Below the pieces are notes generated by a model. The model did not search any database, was not told the DNA's origin, and saw nothing but the letters and a program-made list of their open reading frames with translations. A stretch of DNA of 64,000 bases, taken from the NCBI GenBank assembly GCA_963835535.1, contig CAWIFL010000002.1, forward strand, positions 434,001 to 498,000. Reading direction: 5' to 3'. Below are positions 47,608 to 56,742 of the stretch, piece by piece. The first letter of the stretch is position 1. Each line of letters begins with the position of its first letter. The DNA comes from Fen-1245 sp963835535. GTDB lineage: Bacteria > Gemmatimonadota > Gemmatimonadetes > Gemmatimonadales > JACORV01. A program made the translations under genes and the position numbers.

Positions 47608-49344
47608 CTAGCTCCCCATCGCGCCGCGCCGCGCCCTGGCGACCGCGTTGCGCACGAGCGCGTCCTTCGCGCCGGACGCGCGCTCCAGCGCCGCGCGCGC
47701 CGCGGGCGTCCCGATCCGGCCGAGCGCCAGCGCCGCGCACGCGCGCAGCTCCGGGTCCTCCCGGCGCTTCAGGAAGCCGCCGCTGTTGAGCATCGCGTCG
47801 AGTGACGCGACGCCCTGCTCGCCGACCATGGACCCGTACGCCTCGAAGAACGCCATCTTCTCCGTGAGATCGGCGCCCCGCACCGACTTGCCCTGGATCG
47901 CGGCCGTGACCTTCGCCAGCGCCCCGCGGTGCTTCTTCAGCATCAGGATGCGCACCGTCGCCAGCCGCACCTCCCGGTCAGGATCCTCGAGCGCCTTCTC
48001 CAGCCCCTGGAGCGCTCCCGGTACGCCGAGATCCGACAGCGCCTGCACCGCCGCGGCGCGCACCGCCGTCTCCTCGTGGCCGAGCGCCAGGGACAGCGCG
48101 GGCACCGCCGACGCCAGCTTGAGGCGCCCGGAGAGCTTCACCGCTTCGAGCGCGACCTGCGGATCGCCGCCGCCGATCGCCTCCACCAGCTTCTCGGGGT
48201 GGGCCGCCGCGAGGCGCCCGATGGCGCCGTCGAGCACGACCTTGACGCGCTCGTTGTTCAGCTTGGGCATCCACCCCAGCAGCGTGGGCAGCGCCTCGGG
48301 CCTGAGTTCGCCGAACAGATCCCCCAGCTCGTCCGCGGACGGATGCGCCGCGGCCTCGTCCAGCGACTGGAGCAGCTGCGAGAGCGGCTCCGCCTCCGAC
48401 AGCCGGCCCGGCAGGTCCTCGAGCGCCTTGCGGTGCTCCGCCAGCAGCTCGCGCGCCCGCTGCAGGACCGCCTTCACCTCGCGCAGAACGTACGCCACGG
48501 CCGAGTAGTCGCCGGCGCCCAGCAGGTACGGCAGGAAGCTCTCCAGGATCGAGATGAGCTCGGCCCTGACGGTCGGATACGGCTGCAGCTCCAGCACGTC
48601 GAGCAGCATCGCGAGGACGCTGCGCCGCAGGTCCTGCGCGTACTCGCGGTTCACTTCGTTCTGGAGGTAGGCGATCTCCTTCTCGTCGAGGAAGTAGAGC
48701 GTGCTGTCGAAGTCCTCGGGCCGCACCGTCCCGGCGGGCCCCGCCGGCGCCCCACCCTGCTCCACCGCGCCGGAGCTCACATCCTCGTCCACCGCCTGCG
48801 AGACTTCGCTCGCTGCTCTGCCGCCCTGCGAGCCGGCCGCGACGGCGACCTCGTCCGACGTCGGAAGCACCATCGTGCCGCTGTCGCCGGACCCCATCTC
48901 CTGGAACACGTACCGGATCCGCTGGAAGTCCTTCTCCCAGAGCAAGGTCAGCAGGTCGTCGCTGTCCTCCTGGCGCAGCGTGCGGGCGCGGTGCACCACG
49001 TCGAGCAGGCCCACGATCTCGTCCTGCTCGACCCCGGGCAGCAGCGTCACCGCCCGCACGCCGTCCTTGAAGAACACCCAGGCGAGGCTCTCGCCGCGGT
49101 TGGTCTGGCTGTAGACGACGTTCCCTTCCCAGTGCAGCTCGTTCTCCTGGACGTCGAGCGCGAGTTCGTCCACCGACTCCCAGACGGGCTTGAACGCGGC
49201 CCGCAGCGTGTCGAGGGCCTTCTGATAGACGGGATTGTTCGGGAGGTACAGCTGATGGGCACGCAGCGCCTTGACCGTGGCCTGCATCAGCTCTTCGACC
49301 ACGGCAGGAGGCAGGACGACTTCCGGCGCTGCACCCATGGTCAC
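47608..49344 (-). CDS. HEAT-repeat protein with HD-GYP-partner N-terminal module
   Basis: A 578-residue protein starting at GTG 49344 (ATG 49338 is also in frame). N-terminal module about 10-150 (ALRAHQLYLPNNPVYQKAL) resembles that of the adjacent HD-GYP protein (ALRSLKLYPLENSQVQKSL). A low-complexity acidic/Gly linker (about 155-205) follows, then helices and five or more HEAT repeats (for example AVRAAAVQALSDLGVPGAL, REVRLATVRILMLKKH, ELRACAALALGRIGTPAA). It overlaps the trpB stop by four bases. Probably a scaffold or regulator working with the HD-GYP enzyme; function unknown. Confidence 0.8.
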   Translation of the reverse strand: MTMGAAPEVVLPPAVVEELMQATVKALRAHQLYLPNNPVYQKALDTLRAAFKPVWESVDELALDVQENELHWEGNVVYSQTNRGESLAWVFFKDGVRAVTLLPGVEQDEIVGLLDVVHRARTLRQEDSDDLLTLLWEKDFQRIRYVFQEMGSGDSGTMVLPTSDEVAVAAGSQGGRAASEVSQAVDEDVSSGAVEQGGAPAGPAGTVRPEDFDSTLYFLDEKEIAYLQNEVNREYAQDLRRSVLAMLLDVLELQPYPTVRAELISILESFLPYLLGAGDYSAVAYVLREVKAVLQRARELLAEHRKALEDLPGRLSEAEPLSQLLQSLDEAAAHPSADELGDLFGELRPEALPTLLGWMPKLNNERVKVVLDGAIGRLAAAHPEKLVEAIGGGDPQVALEAVKLSGRLKLASAVPALSLALGHEETAVRAAAVQALSDLGVPGALQGLEKALEDPDREVRLATVRILMLKKHRGALAKVTAAIQGKSVRGADLTEKMAFFEAYGSMVGEQGVASLDAMLNSGGFLKRREDPELRACAALALGRIGTPAARAALERASGAKDALVRNAVARARRGAMGS

Positions 49345-50513
49345 CCTGAAGTGCTCCCCGCGGACGCCACGGCCGCGACGTCCTTGTCGCCGCGCCCGCT
49401 GAGGTTGATGATCACCACGTCATCCGTCCGCCACCGTCCCGCCTCGAGCAGCACCCACGCGACGGCATGCGCGCTCTCCAGAGCGGGAATGATCCCCTCG
49501 AGCCGGCTCAGCCGCTCGAAGGCGTCCAGCGCCTGGGCATCCGTCACCGCCACGTACAGCGCGCGGCCGGAGTCCTTCAGCGCCGAATGCTGGGGCCCGA
49601 CGCCGGGATAGTCGAGCCCCGCAGCCACCGAGTGGGCCGGCATCACCTGGCCGTCCGCGTCCTGCAGCAGATAGCTCAGGCTCCCGTGCAGGACGCCCGG
49701 CCTCCCGGCCAGGAGCGAGGCCGAATGCCGGCCGCCGGCAAGCCCCAAGCCGGCGGCCTCGACGCCCACCAGCTCCACGGCGCGGTCCTCGAGGAACGCC
49801 GTCCAGATACCGAGCGCATTCGATCCGCCGCCGACGCACGCGACCACCGACTTCGGCAGCGTCCCGCACCGCTCCAGGCACTGGCCCCGCGCCTCGCGCC
49901 CGATCACCGACTGCAGGTCCCGCACCAGCCGCGGGTACGGGTCGGGGCCGACCGCGGAGCCGATAATATAGTGTGTGGTTTCGACATTCGTGACCCAATC
50001 CCGGATCGCCTCGCTGGTCGCGTCCTTGAGCGTCCGCGTGCCGGAGGTCACGGGCCGGACCTCGGCCCCGAGGAGACGCATGCGATAGACGTTCAGCGCC
50101 TGGCGGGCCATGTCCTCCTCGCCCATGTAGACCACGCACTCCAAGCCGAACCTCGCGCACACCGTCGCCGTCGCGACGCCGTGCTGCCCGGCGCCCGTCT
50201 CGGCGATGATGCGCCGCTTCCCCATCCGCCGCGCCAGCAGCGCCTGCCCCAGCGCGTTGTTGATCTTGTGCGCGCCGGTGTGATTCAGGTCCTCGCGCTT
50301 GAGGAAGACCCGCGTGCGCGCGGCCTCCGAGAGGCGCGGGGCCTCCGAGAGCGGCGTCGGCCTCCCCACGTACTCGGCCAGGAGCGTCTCGTACTCGTTC
50401 CAGAACGTCGTGTCCGCGGCCAGCGCGTCGTAGGTCGCGGCCAACTCCTCCAGCGCGGGGATCAGCGTCTCGGGCACGTACCGCCCGCCGTACGCTCCGA
50501 ACCGGCCGGTCAC
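49341..50513 (-). CDS. trpB: tryptophan synthase beta chain
   Basis: A 390-residue PLP enzyme converting indole and serine to tryptophan. It starts GRFGAYGGRYVPETL (GTG 50513). The Schiff-base lysine is in LNHTGAHKINNALGQAL; the phosphate-binding loop is VGGGSNALG and ETGAGQHGVATATV is intact. It overlaps trpC by four bases. Two unrelated genes separate it from trpA, which is unusual because trpB and trpA are normally adjacent. Confidence 0.97.
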   Translation of the reverse strand: MTGRFGAYGGRYVPETLIPALEELAATYDALAADTTFWNEYETLLAEYVGRPTPLSEAPRLSEAARTRVFLKREDLNHTGAHKINNALGQALLARRMGKRRIIAETGAGQHGVATATVCARFGLECVVYMGEEDMARQALNVYRMRLLGAEVRPVTSGTRTLKDATSEAIRDWVTNVETTHYIIGSAVGPDPYPRLVRDLQSVIGREARGQCLERCGTLPKSVVACVGGGSNALGIWTAFLEDRAVELVGVEAAGLGLAGGRHSASLLAGRPGVLHGSLSYLLQDADGQVMPAHSVAAGLDYPGVGPQHSALKDSGRALYVAVTDAQALDAFERLSRLEGIIPALESAHAVAWVLLEAGRWRTDDVVIINLSGRGDKDVAAVASAGSTSG

Positions 50514-51340
50514 GCGCGCCTCCCCTCGCACACGCCCGGCCGCCGCAGCACTCCGGTGAGCGCGCGCAGCGCCGCGCCCGGATCTCCGGCGCCGGCGATC
50601 GCCGCGCCGACCAGGACCGCGTCCGCTCCGCACGCCGCCACCGCCTCCACGTCGGCGCGTACGGCGAGTCCGCTCTCGGCCACGGCCACGCGTCCCGCCG
50701 GCACCTGCGCGATCAGCTCCTCGACCAGGCCCCGGTTCATCGCCAGCGTGTCGAGGTCCCGCGCGTTGACGCCCACCGCGGTGGGCCGGACCTCCAGGGC
50801 CGCCCCCAACTCCGCCTGCGCATGCACCTCCACCAGCGTGGCGAGGCCGAGATCGCGAGCGGCGCCGGCCAGATCCGCGAGCCGCCCGGGACCGAGGATC
50901 CGGACGATGAGCAGCACGGCCGACGCCCCGTGCGCGCGGGCCTCGTACAGCTGCACGGGATCCAGGATGAAGTCCTTCCTCAGGATCGGGACCCGGACGG
51001 CCCCGGCCGCGCTCGCCAGGTCCTCCAGCGCCCCCCCGAAATGCGCCGGCTCGGTCAGCACCGAGAGCGCCGCCGCCCCTGCGGCCTCGAGAGCGCGCGC
51101 GAGCGAGGCCACGTCGCCCTGGCGCCAGAGGGCGCCCGCCGAGGGCGACTTCCGCTTGATCTCGGCGACGACGGCGACCGAGGGGCCGGCGGCCAGCGCC
51201 GCACCGAAGTCCGCCGGCCCCGGGGCGCGCGCCGCCAGGCGCTCCAGCTCCCGGCGGGAGGCCCGGGCGGCCGCGACCCGCCGCTCCGCTCCGGCGACGA
51301 GCGTGGCCAGCAGTCCGGGCTCTTGTGCTTCGGCTTTCAT
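50510..51340 (-). CDS. trpC: indole-3-glycerol phosphate synthase
   Basis: A 276-residue TIM barrel. The catalytic Lys and Glu blocks are VVAEIKRKSPSAG, PILRKDFILDPVQLYEARAHG and AVGVNARDL, with the phosphate site AESGLAVRADVEAV. It is the first gene of the trpC-trpB-HEAT-HD-GYP-trpA run and is divergent from lexA, with 68 bases between start codons. Confidence 0.96.
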   Translation of the reverse strand: MKAEAQEPGLLATLVAGAERRVAAARASRRELERLAARAPGPADFGAALAAGPSVAVVAEIKRKSPSAGALWRQGDVASLARALEAAGAAALSVLTEPAHFGGALEDLASAAGAVRVPILRKDFILDPVQLYEARAHGASAVLLIVRILGPGRLADLAGAARDLGLATLVEVHAQAELGAALEVRPTAVGVNARDLDTLAMNRGLVEELIAQVPAGRVAVAESGLAVRADVEAVAACGADAVLVGAAIAGAGDPGAALRALTGVLRRPGVCEGRRA

Positions 51341-51408
51341 TCGGTTACGTTCTTTTCGGCGTATCTTCGGGAGGCGCCATCGCCTCCCTCGCGCCGGAAG
51401 GAGCCACT

Positions 51409-52017
51409 GTGCCGCTCACCAAGCGTCAGCGCGAGATCCTCGACTACCTGACAGGCTACATCGACGAGCATGGGTTCGCCCCGAGCTTCGAGGAGATCGC
51501 GTCCGCAATGAAATACGCGTCGCTGGCGACGGTGCACGAGCATCTGACGAACCTCGAGCGGAAGGGCGTGATCCGGCGCTCGTACAACGAGAGCCGCTCC
51601 ATCGAAGTGCTCTCCCGGGCGCGGCAGCCGGGAGTCGTCGAGGTGCCGCTGCTCGGCACCGTCGCCGCCGGCGAACCGATCGAGGCGGTCCAGGACAGCG
51701 AGTCCATGACGCTGCCGGAGGAGATGCTCCCCGCCACCGGACCCAACTACGTCCTGCGGGTGCGCGGCGACTCGATGATCGACGAGCAGATCAAGGACGG
51801 CGACTACGTCGTCGTCCACGGCCGCAACAGCGCGCGCAACGGGGAAATGGTCATCGCCCTGCTCCAGGGCACTCACGCGACCGTGAAGACCTACTACCGC
51901 GAGAAGAGCGGCTGGGTCCGCCTCCAACCCGCCAATGCGGCCCTGGAGCCGATCTACGTCCACGAGAACGACGTAACGATCCAGGGAGTCGTCGTCGGAG
52001 TCATCCGGAAGTACTAG
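51409..52017 (+). CDS. lexA: LexA repressor
   Basis: A 202-residue SOS repressor. Winged helix to about 65 (LTKRQREILDYLTGYIDEHG, SLATVHEHLTNLERKGVI), cleavage site Ala-Gly in GTVAAGEPIEA, and the Ser/Lys dyad in VRGDSMIDEQI and ATVKTYYREK. GTG 51409 follows GGAAGGA by 6 bases, fixing the start. It lies reversed between trpC and trpD, and its 3' end overlaps trpD by 17 bases. I could not find a convincing palindromic LexA operator in the 68-base upstream gap. Confidence 0.96.
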   Translation: MPLTKRQREILDYLTGYIDEHGFAPSFEEIASAMKYASLATVHEHLTNLERKGVIRRSYNESRSIEVLSRARQPGVVEVPLLGTVAAGEPIEAVQDSESMTLPEEMLPATGPNYVLRVRGDSMIDEQIKDGDYVVVHGRNSARNGEMVIALLQGTHATVKTYYREKSGWVRLQPANAALEPIYVHENDVTIQGVVVGVIRKY

Positions 52018-53050
52018 GCCGACTCGCGCGTCGCAGCCGTTCGAGCACGCGGCGCGCGGCCCCCGAGTCCAGCGCCTCGCCGGCGCGCTTCACGCCGTCC
52101 TTCCAGTCCTTCGCCACGCCTCCCACGATGAGCGCCGCCGCGGCGTTGAGCACGACGGCGCTGCGCCGCACTCCGCGGTCGGTCCCGTCCAGGATCGCCT
52201 CGGCCGCGCGCGCGTTGTCGGCCGGCGATCCGCCGGCCAGCGCCGCGGCGTCCCCCGCCGCCAGGCCGAACTCCTCCGCCTGCAGCGTCCAGCGCGTCAC
52301 GGTCGAGCCGCGCACCTCCCAGACGTCGGTCGCTCCGAGTCCGGGCGGCGCGATCTCGTCGAGTCCCCGCGGCGCGTGCACCACCAGCGCGTGCTCCGCG
52401 CCCAGCAGCGCCAGTGTCTCCGCCAGGAGCGGCGCCCGCGCGGGATCGCCCGCGCCCACGACCTGCCTGGCGACCCCCGCCGGATTGGAGAGGGGGCCGA
52501 TCAGATTCATGATCGTGCCCAGCGCCAGCTCGCGGCGCACCGGCCCGACGAAGCGCATGGCCGGGTGATAGTGCGGCGCGAACAGGAACGTCATCCCGCA
52601 CTCGTCCAGCAACGCTGCGGAGCGCTCCGGGGGCAGATCGATGGCCACACCGAGCGCTTCGAGCACGTCGGCGCTGCCCGACCGGGTGCTGAACGAACGG
52701 TTGCCGTGCTTCGCGACCCGCGCGCCGGCGCCGGCCGCGACGAAGGCGGCGGCGGTCGAGATGTTGAAGGTGCCGACGCTCCCGCCGCCGGTCCCGCAGG
52801 TGTCCACGAGGTGGTCGGCGTTGCGCGGCGTGACGCGGACCATCACCTCGCGGAGCGCGAGCACCGCGCCCTGGAGCTCCTGGGCCGTTTCGCCCTTGAC
52901 GCGCAGCCCCATCAGCAGGGCCGCCATGAGCGCGGGCGTGGCCTCGCCCGCCATCACCTGACCGAACGCCTGGGCGGCGAGGGTGGCGGGGAGATCGCGC
53001 CGCTCCGCGAGGGCGGCGATCGCGCGCAGGACGGGGTCCGATTCGGCCAT
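52001..53050 (-). CDS. trpD: anthranilate phosphoribosyltransferase
   Basis: A 349-residue enzyme of tryptophan synthesis. The PRPP and Mg sites are DTCGTGGGSVGTFNIST and KHGNRSFSTRSGSADVLEALG; FLFAPHYHPAMRFVGPVRREL is intact. ATG 53050. A strong promoter lies 51-80 bases upstream. It is convergent with lexA. trpE, trpG and trpF are not in the window. Confidence 0.97.
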   Translation of the reverse strand: MAESDPVLRAIAALAERRDLPATLAAQAFGQVMAGEATPALMAALLMGLRVKGETAQELQGAVLALREVMVRVTPRNADHLVDTCGTGGGSVGTFNISTAAAFVAAGAGARVAKHGNRSFSTRSGSADVLEALGVAIDLPPERSAALLDECGMTFLFAPHYHPAMRFVGPVRRELALGTIMNLIGPLSNPAGVARQVVGAGDPARAPLLAETLALLGAEHALVVHAPRGLDEIAPPGLGATDVWEVRGSTVTRWTLQAEEFGLAAGDAAALAGGSPADNARAAEAILDGTDRGVRRSAVVLNAAAALIVGGVAKDWKDGVKRAGEALDSGAARRVLERLRRASRPSTSG

Positions 53051-53100
53051 GGGTGACGCCGTCGCGGGGCCGGAGATCGGCCCACCGCGAACGGCGAGCG

Positions 53101-53130
53101 ATTGTAGCGGCGTTGGCGGCGCTTTGTCAA
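53101..53130 (-). promoter_or_regulatory. sigma70-type promoter of trpD
   Basis: On the minus strand TTGACA (53125-53130), 18 bases, TACAAT (53101-53106). It is the closest match to consensus in the window. It predicts a leader of about 45 bases before ATG 53050. No attenuator peptide with tandem Trp codons is seen in that leader. Confidence 0.65.
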
Positions 53131-53152
53131 TCACGGCAAGCACTTGCGTCGC

Positions 53153-53181
53153 TTGACCACCCCCCCGCGGACCACTAGGTT
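53153..53181 (+). promoter_or_regulatory. promoter of truA and the purine operon, leaderless type
   Basis: TTGACC (53153-53158), 17 bases, TAGGTT (53176-53181), with 8 bases to ATG 53190. No Shine-Dalgarno site fits in that space. It is divergent from the trpD promoter, with 22 bases between the two -35 boxes. Confidence 0.6.
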
Positions 53182-53189
53182 TTTTTCAC

Positions 53190-53966
53190 ATGGCGGCGCA
53201 GCCGACCCTCCTCCTGCTCCAGTACGACGGTGGGTCCTTCGCAGGATGGCAGCGCCAGCCGTCGGCGCGCACGGTTCAGGGCGTGGTCGAGGACATCCTG
53301 GCGCGGCTCCTGGAGAAGCGGACACCGGTCATCGGATCGGGCCGGACCGATGCCGGCGTACACGCCACGGGGCAGGCAGCGGCAGCGATGGTCCCCGAAC
53401 GATGGGAGCCCAGCGATTTGATGCGCGCGATGAATGCTCTCCTGCCCTCCGACGTGTGGGTCGCTGCGGCTCGCCGGATGGTCCCCGGCTTCAATCCGCG
53501 TCGCGACGCGCTCGAACGCACCTACTGCTACCGCATCGGCACCGACGTCGGGGGCCGCTCGCCGTTCCGGAGCCGCCACGAGTGGGCCCTGAGCGGCCCG
53601 CTCGACGTCCCGCGTCTGGGGACGGCGGCGGCGGCGCTCATCGGCGAGCACTCGTTCCGGGCGCTGTCCGCGAAGGGCCCGGAGAAGGAGCACTACCGGT
53701 GCCGGGTCCTCGAGGCGCTGTGGCTCACACGCGAGGACGCCGCGGGCCTGGAGTTCTGGATCACCGCGAACCGGTTCCTGCATCACATGGTGCGGTTCCT
53801 CGTCGGGACGATGGTGGACATCGCCCGCGGGCGGCGGGAGCCGTCCGATCTGGCGAAGCTGCTGCGGGACGCGGACAACAGCGACGCCTCGCCTCCCGCT
53901 CCGCCGCATGGGCTCTTCCTGGTCGGCGTGCGCTACCCTGCCCATCTCTTCGCGGAGGCGCCGTGA
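53190..53966 (+). CDS. truA: tRNA pseudouridine synthase A
   Basis: A 258-residue enzyme that makes pseudouridine at tRNA positions 38-40. It has LQYDGGSFAGWQRQP, the catalytic Asp in GSGRTDAGVHATGQ and the C-terminal FLHHMVRFLVGTMVDIARGR. First gene of the rightward operon leading into htrA and the purine genes; it overlaps htrA by four bases. Confidence 0.96.
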   Translation: MAAQPTLLLLQYDGGSFAGWQRQPSARTVQGVVEDILARLLEKRTPVIGSGRTDAGVHATGQAAAAMVPERWEPSDLMRAMNALLPSDVWVAAARRMVPGFNPRRDALERTYCYRIGTDVGGRSPFRSRHEWALSGPLDVPRLGTAAAALIGEHSFRALSAKGPEKEHYRCRVLEALWLTREDAAGLEFWITANRFLHHMVRFLVGTMVDIARGRREPSDLAKLLRDADNSDASPPAPPHGLFLVGVRYPAHLFAEAP

Positions 53967-55312
53967 GGCGCCTCGCCGCCGGGCTCGTCCTCTGTGTCCT
54001 GGCGCAGCCGGCGACCGCGCAGCAGCGCCGCGACGCGATCGGCGCCGGGCGCCACTCGGCGATCAGCGTGGCCGCCGCCCGCGTCGCGCCCGCGGTCGTG
54101 AGCGTCAACGTGGTGGGGCGCGAGCGCGCGGTGCCCAACGACTTCTTCTCCCAGTTCATGTACCCCGGCGGCTACGTCCAGCGCGTCGAGGGACTCGGGT
54201 CGGGATTCCTGGTCTCCGCCGACGGGCTGATCATCACCAACCAGCACGTGGTGGCGGGAGCCGACTCGATCGTCGTGACGACGCGCGACGGCCGCGACTT
54301 CCAGGCGCGTCTGCTCGGCGAGGACGCGCGCACCGACATCGCCGTCGTGAAGATCGCGGGGACCGGTTTCCCGGTGGCGCCGATCGGCCGGAGCTCCGAC
54401 CTCGCCATCGGCGACTGGCTCGTGGCCATCGGCAACCCGTACGGCTACGTCCTCGGCAACAGCGAGCCCTCGGTGACGGCGGGCGTCGTGAGCGCGCTGC
54501 GGCGTTCGGTGCTCCCGTCGGACGACCAGGCGGGGCTGTACGTGGACATGATCCAGACGGATGCGGCGATCAACCCCGGCAATTCGGGCGGCCCGCTGAT
54601 CAACGCGGCGGGCGAGGTGGTGGGGGTGAATTCGTTCATCCTCTCGCAATCGGGCGGCAACGTCGGCCTCGGCTTCGCCATCCCGATCGAGCGCGCGATG
54701 CGCGTCGCCCGCGACCTGCGCGCCTACGGCCGGGTGCGGCGGGGGTGGACCGGCGTGGACGTCAACGAATCCGCGAGCAGCGAGAACTGGAGGCGCCAGC
54801 GCGGCGTCGGCATCAAGGCCGTGGCCGAGGGCGGGCCGGGGGCCGCAGCGGGCCTGAAGTCGGGAGACATCGTCACGCGCGCCGGGGACCGGCCGATCCG
54901 CAACTTCCTCGACTGGGAGGCCGCGCTGCTGGATCTGAGTGTCGGCGACAGCCTGCGCGTGGCCGTCCGGCGGGGCGACGAGACGCACCTCGCGACGCTC
55001 CGGGCGGTCGAGCTGCCCTCGGAGCGCGCGACCCGCGTGAGCCTCGGGGACCTGCAGCTGATCAGCGTCACGCCGGCGATCCAGGCCGAGCGCCAGCTCG
55101 GGATCGGGCGCGGGGCCCTGGTGGTCGCGGCGGGGCCGACCAGCGCGCTCCAGCCGGGCGACGTGGTGCTCCAGATCGACAACATCAAGATCACCAGCGC
55201 GGAGCAGGTCCAGCAGGTCATCGCGTACTATCGCGGCAAGGGCTGGCCGATGCGGTTCGTCATCCTGCGGGGCGGCGCGATGATCTACACCGACCTGACG
55301 GCCGGCGAATGA
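53963..55312 (+). CDS. HtrA/DegP-family serine protease with two PDZ domains
   Basis: A 449-residue periplasmic protease. Signal peptide LAAGLVLCVLAQPATAQ. Trypsin-like domain with His in ITNQHVVAG, Asp in DARTDIAVVKI and Ser in INPGNSGGPLINA. Two PDZ domains follow (about 265-350, with GGPGAAAGLKSGDIV, and 355-449). GTG 53963 overlaps truA, and its stop overlaps the purB ATG. It acts in envelope protein quality control. Confidence 0.93.
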   Translation: MRRLAAGLVLCVLAQPATAQQRRDAIGAGRHSAISVAAARVAPAVVSVNVVGRERAVPNDFFSQFMYPGGYVQRVEGLGSGFLVSADGLIITNQHVVAGADSIVVTTRDGRDFQARLLGEDARTDIAVVKIAGTGFPVAPIGRSSDLAIGDWLVAIGNPYGYVLGNSEPSVTAGVVSALRRSVLPSDDQAGLYVDMIQTDAAINPGNSGGPLINAAGEVVGVNSFILSQSGGNVGLGFAIPIERAMRVARDLRAYGRVRRGWTGVDVNESASSENWRRQRGVGIKAVAEGGPGAAAGLKSGDIVTRAGDRPIRNFLDWEAALLDLSVGDSLRVAVRRGDETHLATLRAVELPSERATRVSLGDLQLISVTPAIQAERQLGIGRGALVVAAGPTSALQPGDVVLQIDNIKITSAEQVQQVIAYYRGKGWPMRFVILRGGAMIYTDLTAGE

Positions 55313-56742
55313 GCGACCACGAGCGCTACGTCTCGCCGCTCGGCACCCGCTACGCGTCGGCGCCGATGCAGCGGCTGTGGGGCGCCGCCACGCGGACCGG
55401 ACTGTGGCGCCGGTTGTGGATCGCGCTGGCCGAAGGGGAACGGGAGCTCGGGCTCGCGATCCCCGACGAAGCGCTGGCCCAGATGCGCGCGCACGTGGAC
55501 GACGTGGACTTCGCGCGCGCCGCGGAGTACGAGGCGCGGTTCCGGCACGACGTGATGGCGCACGTGCACGCCTACGGCGACGTCGCTCCGGCGGCGCGGC
55601 CGTTCATCCACCTCGGGGCGACGTCGGCGTTCGTCACCGACAACGCGGACCTGATCGTGATCCGCGAATCCCTCGGGCTCCTCGCCGCCCGTCTCGGCGC
55701 CGTGCTGCGCGCCCTGCGCGAGGTGGCGGCGCGCTGTCGCGCCATCCCGACTCTGGCCTACACGCACCTCCAGCCGGCGCAGCTGACGACCGTGGGCAAG
55801 CGGGCGGCGCTGTGGATGCAGGGCTTCGTGACCGACCTCGAGGAGGTGCAGCACCGCCGCGAGGCGCTCGCGTTCCTCGGATGCAAGGGCACGACGGGCA
55901 CGCAGGCCTCGTTCCTCGACCTGTTCGCCGGCGACCACGACAAGGTGCGCCGGCTCGACCGCCTGGTCGCCGAGAAGGTGGGCTTCCCGCGGGTGGTGCC
56001 GATCAGCGGCCAGACCTACCCGCGCAAGGCGGACGCGCAGGTGCTGACGGCGCTGGCCGGGATCGCCCAGTCGGCGTCGAAGTTCGCGGCCGACGTCCGT
56101 CTGCTGCAACACATGGGGGAGGTGCTGGAGCCGTTCGAGGCCGAGCAGATCGGCTCCTCCGCGATGGCCTACAAGCGGAACCCGATGCGGTCGGAACGGA
56201 TCGTCTCCCTCGCGCGATACGCGATGCACCTCCCCGCGAACGCCGAAGAGACCGCCGCGCAGCAGTGGTTCGAGCGCACGCTCGACGACAGCGCGAACCG
56301 GCGCCTGGTGCTCCCCGAGGCGTTCCTGGCGGTGGACGCGATCCTGATGCTGGCCGCGGACGTCGCCTGCGGACTCGAGGTGCGGGAGGCGGTGATCCGC
56401 GGCCACGTGGCGCGGGAGCTGCCCTTCATGGCGACGGAGCGGTGCCTGATGCTCGGCGTGACGGCCGGCGGCGACCGCCAGGCGCTCCACGAGGTCATCC
56501 GGCGGCACAGCCTGGAGGTCGCGCGCGCCGTCGCGGAAACGGGCGCGGCGAACGACCTGCTGGACCGCCTCGCGGCCGACCCGGCGTTCCGCGGCGTGGG
56601 CGTGGGCGAGGTGGCGCGCGGGCTCGATGCCCGCCAGTTCGTCGGACGTTCCCCCGAACAGGTGGACGAGTACCTGCGCGAGGTCGTGGACCCCCTGCTG
56701 GCGGGCCTCCCGGAGGCGCCGCCGACCGAGGTGCGTGTATGA
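55309..56742 (+). CDS. purB: adenylosuccinate lyase
   Basis: A 477-residue fumarase/aspartase-superfamily lyase acting twice in purine synthesis. Blocks are FIHLGATSAFVTDNADL, LAYTHLQPAQLTTVGKR, LGCKGTTGTQASFLDLF, the SGQTYPRKAD segment and the signature GSSAMAYKRNPMRSERI with the catalytic serine loop. Length and motifs match the eukaryote-like longer PurB type. ATG overlaps the htrA stop (ATGA). Confidence 0.96.
   Translation: MSDHERYVSPLGTRYASAPMQRLWGAATRTGLWRRLWIALAEGERELGLAIPDEALAQMRAHVDDVDFARAAEYEARFRHDVMAHVHAYGDVAPAARPFIHLGATSAFVTDNADLIVIRESLGLLAARLGAVLRALREVAARCRAIPTLAYTHLQPAQLTTVGKRAALWMQGFVTDLEEVQHRREALAFLGCKGTTGTQASFLDLFAGDHDKVRRLDRLVAEKVGFPRVVPISGQTYPRKADAQVLTALAGIAQSASKFAADVRLLQHMGEVLEPFEAEQIGSSAMAYKRNPMRSERIVSLARYAMHLPANAEETAAQQWFERTLDDSANRRLVLPEAFLAVDAILMLAADVACGLEVREAVIRGHVARELPFMATERCLMLGVTAGGDRQALHEVIRRHSLEVARAVAETGAANDLLDRLAADPAFRGVGVGEVARGLDARQFVGRSPEQVDEYLREVVDPLLAGLPEAPPTEVRV

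Noticed and set aside
51341..51408. LexA operator between trpC and lexA
   Set aside because: Neither CGAAC-N4-GTTCG nor GTTC-N7-GTTC is present; the lineage's box may differ, so none is annotated.
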